A stretch of DNA of 50,508 nucleotides from Halorubrum saccharovorum DSM 1137. GTDB lineage: Archaea > Halobacteriota > Halobacteria > Halobacteriales > Haloferacaceae. The translations under genes and the position numbers were made by a program. Where the stretch lies: assembly GCF_000337915.1 (NCBI RefSeq), contig NZ_AOJE01000069.1, positions 17,625 to 68,132 of the forward strand. The letters run 5' to 3'. Position 1 is the first letter of the stretch. Each line of letters starts with the position of its first letter. This document shows, one piece after another, positions 16,639 through 24,389 of the stretch. The notes below the pieces were generated by a model. That model ran no database searches, was not told the origin of the DNA, and saw only the letters and a list, made by a program, of their open reading frames with translations.

Positions 16639-17277
16639 CTATCTGGGAGCGGCGGACGCTTCGAGATACTCGACGGCCTCCTCGGTCGACACCTGGTCGA
16701 ACGTCTGGTGGAACCGGCCGACGGCCGTGAACCGCTCCGGCGCTCGGAGGGTTATCACTGCGTCGGCCTCCCGTTCCAGCTCGGGGACTCTCGTGGACGG
16801 GGCCACCGGGACCGCGACGGTGACGCGCGACGCTCCCCCGTCCTTGGCGGTCCGGACACAGGACCGCATCGTCGCACCGGTCGCGACGCCGTCGTCCACG
16901 ATCAGGACGTGCTTCCCCTCGAGATCGACCGGCGGGCGCCCGTCTTGGAAGCCGTCGAGCTTCTCTTCGGCGCGCTGTCGGGCCCGCTCGCGCTCGTCGT
17001 CGAGCTCGTCCTCGTCGAGCCCGAGCTGGCGGAGGGGCTCGTCGTCGTACCACGCGACGTCGTCGGCGGTGACCGCGCCGACGGCGTACTCCGGGTTGCC
17101 CGGGTGCGCGATCTTCTTGGCGACGATGACGTCCAACGGTACCCCGAGTCGCTCCGCCACCGCCGCGGCCGCGGGCAACCCGCCGCGCGGGATCCCGAGG
17201 ACGATGTCCGCGTCGACGCCGCGCTCTTCGAGCATCGATGCGAGTTGCTCACCCGCGTCGGCCCTGTCCGTGAACAT
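16639..17277 (-). CDS. COG1926 phosphoribosyltransferase, copy 1 (intact)
   Basis: A 212-residue type I phosphoribosyltransferase. GIPRGGLPAAAAVAERL with AKKIAHPGNPEYAVGAV forms the flexible-loop region. The PRPP-binding loop HVLIVDDGVATGATM retains both acidic residues. An Asp/Glu/Arg-rich helical insertion (about 85-110) is typical of this group, whose substrate is unknown. In other organisms these enzymes sit beside, or are fused to, erythromycin-esterase domains, and one of those is encoded at 18907. Two shorter relatives occur at 21334 and 40349. It is convergent with arcC, with a gap of 15 bp. Confidence 0.9.
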   Translation of the reverse strand: MFTDRADAGEQLASMLEERGVDADIVLGIPRGGLPAAAAVAERLGVPLDVIVAKKIAHPGNPEYAVGAVTADDVAWYDDEPLRQLGLDEDELDDERERARQRAEEKLDGFQDGRPPVDLEGKHVLIVDDGVATGATMRSCVRTAKDGGASRVTVAVPVAPSTRVPELEREADAVITLRAPERFTAVGRFHQTFDQVSTEEAVEYLEASAAPR

Positions 17278-17322
17278 GGCTCGTCTCGGTCGGCTCGCGA
17301 TCGGGACCGAAGAAGGACCGCC

Positions 17323-17571
17323 CTAATCGAGGGCCCGGTGTGGGGCCCCACGGTGTTCGACGGCTCGAACCTCGGCTTCCCGGATCGCGGCGGACCGGAT
17401 CGCCTCCCGGAGGTCCTCCGCCTGCGCTTCGGCCTCGGCTTTCGAGAGGTCCGCGACCGCCCCGAACTCCGTGTCCGGCTCTCGGACGTAGGGGTTGTCG
17501 TCGCTGACGTCGCTCGGCGTCTCGAACTGACCGTCGGTCGTTTGGCCAGCCGTCTCGTCGGTCCCGGCCAT
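17323..17571 (-). CDS. small acidic protein of unknown function
   Basis: An 82-residue Asp/Glu/Ala-rich protein (MAGTDETAGQTTDGQFETPS at the start). It has a disordered N-terminal half and a helical C-terminal half (SKAEAEAQAEDLREAIRSAA). I recognise no family. A TATA-like GTATAACC (RC of 17597-17604) lies about 30 nt before the ATG, which supports a leaderless start. It is divergent from the CBS gene and 45 bp upstream of the phosphoribosyltransferase at 17277, which it may be transcribed with. Confidence 0.62.
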   Translation of the reverse strand: MAGTDETAGQTTDGQFETPSDVSDDNPYVREPDTEFGAVADLSKAEAEAQAEDLREAIRSAAIREAEVRAVEHRGAPHRALD

Positions 17572-17685
17572 GGTGCGCGGTTGACGGCGCCGCGGGTTAT
17601 ACTCCCGTGCCTATCCGTCGACACGTCGCTCGGGCGCTTAGGCTCCGTGTTTAACCCCCAATCTCCGGAAGTGAGGGCCGCACCT

Positions 17686-18105
17686 ATGCCAGTCGAACAC
17701 CTCGCAGTCGAGCCAGTCGTCGCAGAGCCGGACACACCAGCCGTCCGCGTCGCGGAGCTCCTCAGGAACGAGGGCGTCGGGAGCGTCATCGTCGAGGAGG
17801 CGGGACGGCCCGTCGGCGTCGTCACCGACAGGGACGTCGCGATGGCGGTCGCGGACCACGGGGACGTCTCGGCGCTGGACGCGAGCGACATCATGACCGC
17901 CGACCCGGTCACCATCGAGGGCGACGCCGAGGCGGTCGAGCTGCCGAAGACGATGGCCGAGACGCACGCGCGCCGGATTCCGGTCGTCGAGGACGGGAAG
18001 CTCATCGGCGTCGCGACGCTCGACGACGTCGTCGCGACGGCGGGCGAGGAGTTGGGGGACATCGCGGAAGTGATCGAGGCCCAGTCGCCCGAGTACTCGC
18101 CCTGA
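17686..18105 (+). CDS. CBS-domain pair protein
   Basis: A 139-residue protein made of two CBS domains only. The first contains SVIVEEAGRPVGVVTDRD and the second contains RIPVVEDGKLIGVATLDD, separated by DIMTADPVTI. CBS pairs bind adenine nucleotides such as AMP, ATP or SAM and act as energy sensors. It stands alone in the stress-type neighbourhood, like the mycobacterial hypoxic response protein Hrp1. The ATG at 17686 follows TGTTTAACC (about 17648-17656). A much longer in-frame extension runs antisense through the neighbouring genes and is not credible. Confidence 0.92.
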   Translation: MPVEHLAVEPVVAEPDTPAVRVAELLRNEGVGSVIVEEAGRPVGVVTDRDVAMAVADHGDVSALDASDIMTADPVTIEGDAEAVELPKTMAETHARRIPVVEDGKLIGVATLDDVVATAGEELGDIAEVIEAQSPEYSP

Positions 18106-18145
18106 GCGCCGCGACCGATTCATCCGACGCTCGTCGGCCCGTCCT

Positions 18146-18778
18146 TCAGACGATGCCGTGCTCCTCGAACCGGAGTTGCAGTCGGTCGATCGTGGGCACG
18201 ACGTGGTCACACTGGTCGGCGACGGCCGTGTCGGGATCGACGCCGATCCCCGTCGCCGCCGCCTGAATCATCGGTAGATCGCGCCGGTCGTCGCCGACCG
18301 CGACGGTCTCCGCCATCTCTGCGCCCTCCCGAGCGACGATCTCTTTCAGGACCGCGTCCTTGCTCTCTCCCAGAAGCGACCCCTCGATCTCCCCGGTGAG
18401 GGCGCCCTTCTCGCCCACGAGGCGAGTGCCGACGACCGTGTCAACGTCGAAGGTATCCGCTTCGAGACACGACCGGATCGCGACCTCCGGGGCGTCGCTG
18501 ATGACGGCGACGTGGTGGCCGGCGCGCTGGAGCGCGCCGAGAAGGTCGGAGGCGCCGCTGCGACGCTGGAGGTGTGTGAACGCCTCCTCGACCTCCTCGG
18601 TCTCGAGTCCTTCGAGGTGGTCGGCGATCGATCGCAGCCCGCCCTCGTGTTCGATGTCGCCCGCCCGCATCCGGTCGAGGAGGGAAGCGATGTCGTTTCC
18701 CGTGCCGTGCTGTTCGCCGAGTCGGACGAACGGGTCCGAAACCGCCAACGCGCCGTCGAAATCGAATGCGACGAGCAT
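18146..18778 (-). CDS. HAD-superfamily phosphatase (SerB-like)
   Basis: A 210-residue HAD hydrolase of the phosphoserine-phosphatase shape. Motif I is FDFDGAL near the N-terminus, where the usual Thr after DxDG is Ala. The alpha-helical cap covers about 15-80. Motif II is VISDAP, the motif III Lys is in GESKDAVLKEI, and motif IV is VGDDRRDLPM. Both nucleophile-region Asp residues are present, so it should be active. The substrate is unknown. ATG 18778 puts motif I at residue 5, as normal for SerB-like proteins. It is convergent with the CBS gene. Confidence 0.87.
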   Translation of the reverse strand: MLVAFDFDGALAVSDPFVRLGEQHGTGNDIASLLDRMRAGDIEHEGGLRSIADHLEGLETEEVEEAFTHLQRRSGASDLLGALQRAGHHVAVISDAPEVAIRSCLEADTFDVDTVVGTRLVGEKGALTGEIEGSLLGESKDAVLKEIVAREGAEMAETVAVGDDRRDLPMIQAAATGIGVDPDTAVADQCDHVVPTIDRLQLRFEEHGIV

Positions 18779-18906
18779 TGCGTAACCGCTCGCGGCGAGG
18801 GGAGATAGTCCCCGACCCAAATATCTTCATCGGACGGACGCCGCGGGGACGGCGGGTGGGCCTCCCATCCGACGCGGCCCCGGCGCGCCCCCGACTGAGG
18901 ACGCCC

Positions 18907-20247
18907 TCAGAGCCCGTACGGGTACAGCTCGGGAACGCGTTCGCGATCGGGGTGGAACTCGATCGGGTGGAGCGCGGTCGTCTCGTCGATGTGGAGGAAC
19001 GCGTCGTAGCGCTCGGGGAGGACCGTCGGGACGTAGTTCCCGGATTCGTTTTTCGGGCGGTAGACGACGCCGATCGCGCGGTGACCGCGCGCGTCTTCGA
19101 GCGGGTCGCCGTCGGGCACCTCGTCGCTGAACAGGAGGGCGTTCTCCGGCTCCGCCCGGCGGAACACGTCCTCGTAACTGTTCGCGCTGGCCGCGGGAAC
19201 GTCCAGCGTGCGCATCTCCGCACCCCATGAGTCGCTCGCGACGACCTCGCCCTCCGTCGAGCCGAACCCGACGAGTTCGACGTCGCCGATGGTGTCCTGT
19301 TCGCGGGCGAGCTGACCGATGTTGATTCGCCCGTGCCGCGGCATGTCGGTCGCGCGCGCGTCGCCGACGTGGGTGTTGTGCGCCCAGACGATCCCGGAGG
19401 CGTCCGGGCCGTGATGGTCGAGCAGCCGGTTCAGCGTTCGGGTCATGTGCCGATCGCGCACGTTCCAGGAGTCCTCCTCGCCGTCGACCATCGTCCGGTA
19501 GTAGGCCTCGGCGTTCCGCGCGACCAGCGCGTTCTGTTCGGCGTTGAACGCGTCGTCGTCGCTCGCTTCGCCGTACTTCGGCGCGCTCCGACGCAGCTCG
19601 TCGAGCAGTTCGACGACCTCCTCCTGGCAGGACTCGGGGACCAGCCGGAGGGACCGGGCGTACCGCTGTGCGTCCTTCCCGTAGGGCTCGAAACACCGGG
19701 AGGCCTCGCGAGCGTCCGCGGCGGCCTCGGGATCGACCTCGTCGAGGTAGTCGATGACCGCCTGAAGCGACTCGTAGAGGCTGTACACGTCCAGCCCGTA
19801 GAAGCCCGTCCGTTCGCCTTCGGGGAGCCCGTCGTTGTGCGTTCGGAGCCACCGGAGGAAGCCGATCGTCTCCCAGTTGGCCCACATCCAGGTGGGCCAC
19901 CGACCGAAGGCGTCGACCGCCTCGCGAGCCCCGTCGCGGGAGTCCGGCAGGTCCTTGACGTAGCGGTTGACCTCGTAACAGCTCGGCCAGTCGCCCTCGA
20001 CGGCGACGAACGAGAAGCCGTGATCGCGGAGCAGCTTCGCCGTGAGCTCCGCACGCCAGCGGTAGTACTCCGACGTGCCGTGCGAGGCCTCACCCAGGAG
20101 GACGCAGTCGGCGTCCGCGAGACGGTCGACGAGGGGGTCGAGGTCCCGGGGATCGCTCACCGCGCGAGCGTGTCTGTTCACCGATTCGACGGCGGGGGTC
20201 GCCTCGGACGGGCCGCGGAACGACCGACGCGGATCGAGCCGTGCCAT
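18907..20247 (-). CDS. erythromycin-esterase-family protein
   Basis: A 446-residue protein of the EreA/EreB/succinoglycan-biosynthesis (COG2312) superfamily. Catalytic-type motifs are LLGEASHGTSEYYRWR (the His/Glu pair near residues 50-60) and WAHNTHVGDARATDM. A helical insertion covers about 120-240. In bacteria the family ranges from macrolide esterases to proteins of unknown function fused to COG1926 phosphoribosyltransferases. Given the neighbours here, a stress role is likelier than antibiotic resistance. It begins 2 bp after the stop of the gene at 20250, so the two form an operon. Confidence 0.9.
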   Translation of the reverse strand: MARLDPRRSFRGPSEATPAVESVNRHARAVSDPRDLDPLVDRLADADCVLLGEASHGTSEYYRWRAELTAKLLRDHGFSFVAVEGDWPSCYEVNRYVKDLPDSRDGAREAVDAFGRWPTWMWANWETIGFLRWLRTHNDGLPEGERTGFYGLDVYSLYESLQAVIDYLDEVDPEAAADAREASRCFEPYGKDAQRYARSLRLVPESCQEEVVELLDELRRSAPKYGEASDDDAFNAEQNALVARNAEAYYRTMVDGEEDSWNVRDRHMTRTLNRLLDHHGPDASGIVWAHNTHVGDARATDMPRHGRINIGQLAREQDTIGDVELVGFGSTEGEVVASDSWGAEMRTLDVPAASANSYEDVFRRAEPENALLFSDEVPDGDPLEDARGHRAIGVVYRPKNESGNYVPTVLPERYDAFLHIDETTALHPIEFHPDRERVPELYPYGL

Positions 20248-20249
20248 CG

Positions 20250-20630
20250 TTACTCCCCCCGGTCGTCGTCTTGCAGCGACCCGACCGCGTGGGTGTCCTC
20301 CGCGAGCCGTTCGAGTTCGCGCTCGTCGTTGTACTCGCGCAGCTCGTGTTCCTCGCCGGTGAGCTCGTTGAGGACGGCCTCGCGGGCCTCCATCGGACTG
20401 TCGTACCGCTCGTCGACGAGCCTGTCGAAGACGCTGCCGAGCGACTCCGTCTCGTTCGGCAGGTCCATCACGCGGTCCGCGTACTCCGTCGCCAGCTCCT
20501 CTCGTCGCATCGGGTACTTGTGGGCGTCGTCCGCGAGACACTCCGTCTCCGCCAGAATCGACTCGACGTGCTCTGCGCGCGACTCCTCGTGATCGACGGG
20601 CAGACCGCTGTTCTGTTCGGGTTCGCCCAT
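20250..20630 (-). CDS. small haloarchaeal protein (DUF5789-like)
   Basis: A 126-residue acidic protein with HKYPMRREELATEYADRVMDLP and a second helix-rich segment (YDSPMEAREAVLNELTGEE). The pattern recalls DUF5789/DUF2795-type small proteins, which I cannot confirm without a profile search. Its stop is 2 bp before the ATG of the erythromycin-esterase-family gene, so it is the leading gene of that operon. Intergenic sequence 20631-20788 upstream has a T-rich GTCTTTTTCC that could be its promoter element. Confidence 0.68.
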   Translation of the reverse strand: MGEPEQNSGLPVDHEESRAEHVESILAETECLADDAHKYPMRREELATEYADRVMDLPNETESLGSVFDRLVDERYDSPMEAREAVLNELTGEEHELREYNDERELERLAEDTHAVGSLQDDDRGE

Positions 20631-20788
20631 AGGACGACTCTCCCGACGCTCGGGAAAAAGACACGGCCTATCGGGGGCCGGAACGCCCCTGTGTGCCTTC
20701 GTTGGGGGCGGAAGCCCCGTTTCTCGACGCCGAACCCCCGGCGCTCGGCGGTCGATCCCAGGACCCCGGGAACCCCTCCCCGAGTGAG

Positions 20789-21184
20789 TTACCAGGGAGC
20801 GGCGTCGGCGTCCGCCAGTTCGAAGAGGGCCGAGAACTCGTCCGGGAGCTGGGTCCGAACGTCCCGTACCTCGCTGTCGTGGGCTATCGAACAGACCAGC
20901 GACACGACGGCCTGCGCGTAGAACGCGGCCTCGCTCTCGCCGACGTGTGCCTCCTCCGCGACCCGGTCGACGAACTCGTCGTAGGTGAACTGCTGGCCCG
21001 AACGGGGCTCGGTGAGGAAGCGATCGATCTCCATCGGGAGCTGGGCCGCGAGATCGGCCGCCTCACCCGATCCGAGCCGTTCCCCGAGCGTCGTCAACAC
21101 GGCGCGGGTCGCCCTGACCGCCTCGCCGCTCGAACTCAGTTCGAGTCTGTGCTGTACTTCGCCCATGAAACTGTCGTAATCCAT
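20789..21184 (-). CDS. DUF2267 protein
   Basis: A 131-residue helical acidic protein beginning MDYDSFMGEVQHRLEL. The segments AVRATRAVLTTLGERLGSGEAADLAAQLP and FVDRVAEEAHV identify DUF2267. This family is frequent in archaeal and actinobacterial stress regions, often beside USP, CBS or phosphoribosyltransferase genes. Its biochemical role is unknown. The 149-bp gap to the next gene on the right shows no other gene. Confidence 0.88.
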   Translation of the reverse strand: MDYDSFMGEVQHRLELSSSGEAVRATRAVLTTLGERLGSGEAADLAAQLPMEIDRFLTEPRSGQQFTYDEFVDRVAEEAHVGESEAAFYAQAVVSLVCSIAHDSEVRDVRTQLPDEFSALFELADADAAPW

Positions 21185-21333
21185 GTGGGATCACCGGTTT
21201 GCGCGGAACAAACCGGAACGGGAGTTCCGACCGAGGCCCCCTCAAGACGGGACCTATTGTCTTCCCTCCGCGTCGATGCACTCCGCGGATCGCGGACCGA
21301 AGTGACCGCCGCGCCAGCGCGAGTCCCACCGTC

Positions 21334-21945
21334 CTACGGCTGCGAATCCGGCAGGTCTGTCCTCCCGCCGAACGCTTCGTAGTACCGGCCCAGAACCTCG
21401 CTGCCGGAGACCGTCCGGTTGAACACCACCTCGTCGCACTCGGCGCGGAGGGCGGCGGCGGCGTCGGTCGTCCCGATCGGCGCCGCCGCGACGGCGCTGG
21501 CGTCGTCGACCTGACTAACCGCCGAGACGCAGGCGTTCATCCGCATGCCGTCGATGACCCCGTCGCCGACGATCGCGACCGTCCCCGAGGGCGACGGGTC
21601 CCCGACCTCGGCCTCGTACTGCTCGCGCTTGGTCCTCGCGTCTCGGAAGGCCCGCTGCTTCTCAGCGGCGAACGCCTCGTCGTCGACGTCGAAGGCCTCG
21701 ACCGCGCGCTCGTCGACCCACGTGACGCCGGTGTCGGTGACGGCGGCGACCGGGAGGTCGTCGGTCGCCGAGGTCCGGATCGGCTCGGGGACCATCAGCC
21801 CCAGCTCGGCGTCGAACCGCTCGCAGATCGGCCGGGCGACGTTGATACCGCCCGCCGGTATCGCGAAGACGACGTCCGGGCGGATGTACTGACCGGCCAG
21901 CTCTTCGCCGAGTCTCCTGCCCGCGGTAACTCTATCCTCGTACAT
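21334..21945 (-). CDS. COG1926-type phosphoribosyltransferase, copy 2 (PRPP loop degenerate)
   Basis: A 203-residue paralogue of the protein at 40349. They share the opening (M-ED-AG-RL), the AIPAGG/ARPI-ERFDA-LGL segment and AAVTDTGVTWVDERAVE, then an Arg/Lys/Glu-rich helix. At the PRPP loop this copy reads VAIVGDGVIDGMRM where copy 3 has VVIVDDGIVTGTAM. The first catalytic Asp is Gly, and the TGTxM turn is changed to DGMxM. PRPP binding is therefore doubtful, and it may act as a regulator or be decaying, although codon use looks normal and the frame is intact. Confidence 0.85.
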   Translation of the reverse strand: MYEDRVTAGRRLGEELAGQYIRPDVVFAIPAGGINVARPICERFDAELGLMVPEPIRTSATDDLPVAAVTDTGVTWVDERAVEAFDVDDEAFAAEKQRAFRDARTKREQYEAEVGDPSPSGTVAIVGDGVIDGMRMNACVSAVSQVDDASAVAAAPIGTTDAAAALRAECDEVVFNRTVSGSEVLGRYYEAFGGRTDLPDSQP

Positions 21946-22092
21946 TTCAGCCGGTTCTACCGGCGTCAGTTGGGTAATGCCAGGGCCTAACGGGCTGGGT
22001 CGGCCGCCGACACGACCGAGTACGCGACGCGGTCGGTCACTCTCGGGGAATGCCTCGTCGGTCTCGTTTCCGGACCCCGAAATTGGTCCGTC

Positions 22093-22098
22093 TTTAAT
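22093..22098 (+). promoter_or_regulatory. TATA-like box upstream of the HalX regulator
   Basis: TTTAAT at 22093-22098 predicts a transcript start near 22123. That is 9 nt before a 29-codon short ORF (22132-22221) and about 100 nt before the response-regulator ATG at 22224. Confidence 0.55.
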
Positions 22099-22131
22099 GG
22101 TTGTTCAGACCAGAGTTGTCGCACGAAAACG

Positions 22132-22221
22132 ATGAGTGGCCGAACGGAAACGACGCGAGGCCCGCCGGTGAAGCCGGTCACGTCGCGAGAGACGACGCCC
22201 AGCGACAGCCGCCCAACCTAA
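22132..22221 (+). CDS. 29-codon upstream ORF of the HalX regulator
   Basis: ATG 22132 opens a 29-residue frame (MSGRTETTRGPPVKPVTSRE onward) that ends TAA at 22219-22221, two bases before the response-regulator ATG. It would be the first ORF on the transcript predicted from TTTAAT at 22093. A 29-codon ORF also precedes the second HalX receiver gene (37242-37331). The peptide resembles nothing I know. It may be a leader that couples translation. Confidence 0.4.
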   Translation: MSGRTETTRGPPVKPVTSRETTPSDSRPT

Positions 22222-22223
22222 CC

Positions 22224-22787
22224 ATGTCACAGACTCGACGCTCCGGTGATGAGCCGACCGTACTCGTGGTAGAGGACGACAGAGAACTGGCGGACACCTA
22301 CTCGGTCTGGCTCGAACCAGAGTACGAGGTTCGGACCGCCTACTCGGGATCGGACGGACTCACCTGGTACGACTCGTCGGTCGACATCGTCCTCCTCGAC
22401 CGACAGATCCCCGACCTCTCGGGAATGACGGTGATCCAGAACATGGAGAAGCGGGACGTCAACGATCAGAAGGCGATGCTGACCGGCCTCGAGCCCGGCA
22501 GCGACCTCGCCGAGCTCCCCTGCGACGAGTACCTCAGGAAGCCGGTCACGAAGTCGCAACTCCGCGACGCCGTCGACGAACTCCGGGTCCGATCGGACCT
22601 GGACGACGAACTCCAGCGTCACTTCACGCTCACGTCGAAAATCGCGGCCCTGAAGAACAACGACGCCACCGACACCGCGGACACCGTCGACGCCCTCAGG
22701 CGCGAGGCCGAGCAGACGCGTGCGCGCATCGAAGACCAGATGTCGGACCTCGACGAGGTCAGGAAGGCGTACAAGATCCTGGAGTGA
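22224..22787 (+). CDS. HalX-domain response regulator
   Basis: A 187-residue receiver plus HalX protein. The receiver (about 12-120) has the acidic pair in VVEDDRELADTY, the phosphoacceptor Asp59 in IVLLDRQIPDLSG, the Thr-equivalent in AMLTG and the Lys in LRKPVTKSQL. The C-terminal 65 residues form the HalX helical domain, with ALKNN and REAEQTRARIEDQ. There is no DNA-binding domain, so output is probably by protein interaction. No histidine kinase is adjacent, and the nearest kinases are at 31142 and 32773. A longer in-frame start at 22101 would precede the predicted transcript start. Confidence 0.9.
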   Translation: MSQTRRSGDEPTVLVVEDDRELADTYSVWLEPEYEVRTAYSGSDGLTWYDSSVDIVLLDRQIPDLSGMTVIQNMEKRDVNDQKAMLTGLEPGSDLAELPCDEYLRKPVTKSQLRDAVDELRVRSDLDDELQRHFTLTSKIAALKNNDATDTADTVDALRREAEQTRARIEDQMSDLDEVRKAYKILE

Positions 22788-22908
22788 GGCTCCGGTTTCT
22801 CATCGCGGGGGCGGGGCCGGCGCGAGTTCGACGACGCGCGCAACACCCGCCCGCTCGACGTGCTCACGGCGTACTTCGAGGGGTAGCGGCGGCGGAGTCC
22901 CGCGGCGA

Positions 22909-23880
22909 TCAGTCGCCCAGGACCGTCTCGCTCATCGCGTCGACGAACTCCCCGAGATCCGGGGACGTGACCAGCAGTTCGACCTCATCGAAGCCGGCCG
23001 CCGCGTGGCGGTCGATCAGGGCCCGCACCTCGGCCGGGTCGGTCGTGACCAGCCCCCAGTCGGCCCGCTCCTCGCGGGACAGCGACTCCCCCCGCGACTC
23101 GATCTCGCGGGGGTCGTGGACGTCCTCGTCGAAGCCGACGGCGTGCGAGCCGCTCCAGAACTCCGCGGCGTCGAGCGCCGCGTCGCGGTCGGTCGCGAAG
23201 GCGACCGACGCCTGCTTGATCCGCCTGATCGAGTCGGGGTCCCGCCCCGCCTCGGTGGCCCCCCGTTCAAGCGCGGGGACCAGTTCGTCGCGGTAGGTCT
23301 CCACGTCGGCCAGCGTGAGGAAGCCGTCGGCGTATCGGCCGGCGACCGTCGTCGTCTCGGCGCCGTTGCCTGCGACGAAGAGCGGCGGGCGCCGCTCGGG
23401 CAGCGTGTAGAGCCTCGCGGTGTCGAGGTCCCAGTAGCGGCCGTCGTAGTCGTGGAACCCTCCGTCCCACAGGCGATCGACGATCTCGCAGGCGTCGATC
23501 AGCCGACGCTTTCGCTCCGCGTACGGCGGCCAGTCGAACCCCAGCGGCCGCTCGTTGAGCGCCTCGCCCGTCGCGAGCGTGAGGTGGTGCCGACCGGGGT
23601 ACATCGACGCGAGCGTCGCCGACGCCTGCGCGATCAGCCCCGGGTGGTAGCGGGCGATCGGCGCGGTCACGCCGGTTCCGATCCGAACCGCGTCGGTGCG
23701 TTCCAGCGCCGCACCGAGCCACGGCCACGCCGCGCCGCACTCCGCGCCGGAGTGCCACCAGGGGTGGAAGTGGTCGCTCGTCCAGACCGAGTCGAAGCCC
23801 GCCCGCTCGGCGTGCTCGGCGAGGTCGACGAGCCGGGACGGGCCATGCTGTTCGTGCGGCGCAAACAGGCCGATATCCAT
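22909..23880 (-). CDS. F420-dependent LLM-class oxidoreductase (TIGR03557 type)
   Basis: A 323-residue luciferase-like monooxygenase-fold enzyme of the F420-using branch related to F420-dependent glucose-6-phosphate dehydrogenase. Visible features are MDIGLFAPHEQHGP, the signature SDHFHPWWHSG, VRIGTGVTAPIARYHP, the F420-binding ATGEALNERP and VAGNGAETTTVAGRYADGFL. Haloarchaea make F420, so the cofactor assignment is plausible. The substrate is unknown. It is transcribed towards the HalX gene (convergent), and a small zinc-ribbon gene lies upstream. Confidence 0.9.
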   Translation of the reverse strand: MDIGLFAPHEQHGPSRLVDLAEHAERAGFDSVWTSDHFHPWWHSGAECGAAWPWLGAALERTDAVRIGTGVTAPIARYHPGLIAQASATLASMYPGRHHLTLATGEALNERPLGFDWPPYAERKRRLIDACEIVDRLWDGGFHDYDGRYWDLDTARLYTLPERRPPLFVAGNGAETTTVAGRYADGFLTLADVETYRDELVPALERGATEAGRDPDSIRRIKQASVAFATDRDAALDAAEFWSGSHAVGFDEDVHDPREIESRGESLSREERADWGLVTTDPAEVRALIDRHAAAGFDEVELLVTSPDLGEFVDAMSETVLGD

Positions 23881-23965
23881 GGCGGCTCTCCTCGGGCCGG
23901 CCCCTTGTATCCGGCTCCAAATCCGGACCTCCCCGCGACGCGGATCGCGTCTCCCGGCGTTCGGT

Positions 23966-24127
23966 TCACTCCTCCGAGGGGTCGCGGAGTTCCGTGAACG
24001 AGTCGTTCCCGCACCGGACGCAGCTCATGGCCGAGTCGGTCTCGCTCAGTCCGATATCCGTCGCGGAGCGCGGCGCGCCGCACTCCTCACAGGCGACCAG
24101 TCCCTCAGTCGGGTCCGTGTCGAACAT
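23966..24127 (-). CDS. small zinc-ribbon protein, 53 aa
   Basis: A short protein with two CxxC pairs (CEEC and CVRC), a GLSETDSAMSC spacer and an acidic tail FTELRDPSEE. It is a probable one-metal zinc ribbon of the type common in haloarchaea. The start at 24127 is preferred over an in-frame ATG at 24154 because GGTTATG lies about 27 nt before it as a TATA-like element. The choice is not firm. Two other small ribbon proteins are in the window (13933 and 36911). Confidence 0.7.
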   Translation of the reverse strand: MFDTDPTEGLVACEECGAPRSATDIGLSETDSAMSCVRCGNDSFTELRDPSEE

Positions 24128-24239
24128 GGGCGAAGCAGGCGGGGCAGCGCTCATAACCGCACACCCTAATGCGACGACCAGCGCCGTCTCTCCGCCGCTC
24201 GACGGCGGTTCGTTCGAAGGCCGTTACCGATCGAGTTCG

Positions 24240-24389
24240 CTACTCGGAGTACCCCTCTTGGGTGAACGCCCCCTGTTGCTCGTAGATGGCCACCAACTCC
24301 TGGATGAGTTCGTCGTAGCTCTCGCCGTCCTCTCGGTGGGAGTCCAACTCGCGTACCGTCTCTTCGCTGACCTCGATCGTCGGGCTCAT
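24240..24389 (-). CDS. 49-aa antitoxin-like protein (VapB/DUF7557 type)
   Basis: A gene of 49 codons. It begins MSPTIEVSEETVRELDSHRE, continues DGESYDELIQELVAIYE and ends EGYSE. The first strand followed by two helices matches the ribbon-helix-helix-like small antitoxins that haloarchaea carry in quantity. GTTTTAAC (RC of 24415-24422) lies about 28 nt before the ATG and supports a leaderless transcript. No PIN-domain or other toxin gene is adjacent, so it is an orphan and may act as a DNA-binding regulator. Confidence 0.78.
   Translation of the reverse strand: MSPTIEVSEETVRELDSHREDGESYDELIQELVAIYEQQGAFTQEGYSE

Noticed and set aside
18907-20247. Macrolide resistance as the role of the erythromycin-esterase-family gene
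   Set aside because: Most family members are not macrolide esterases, archaeal ribosomes are largely insensitive to erythromycin, and the neighbours are stress-type genes.
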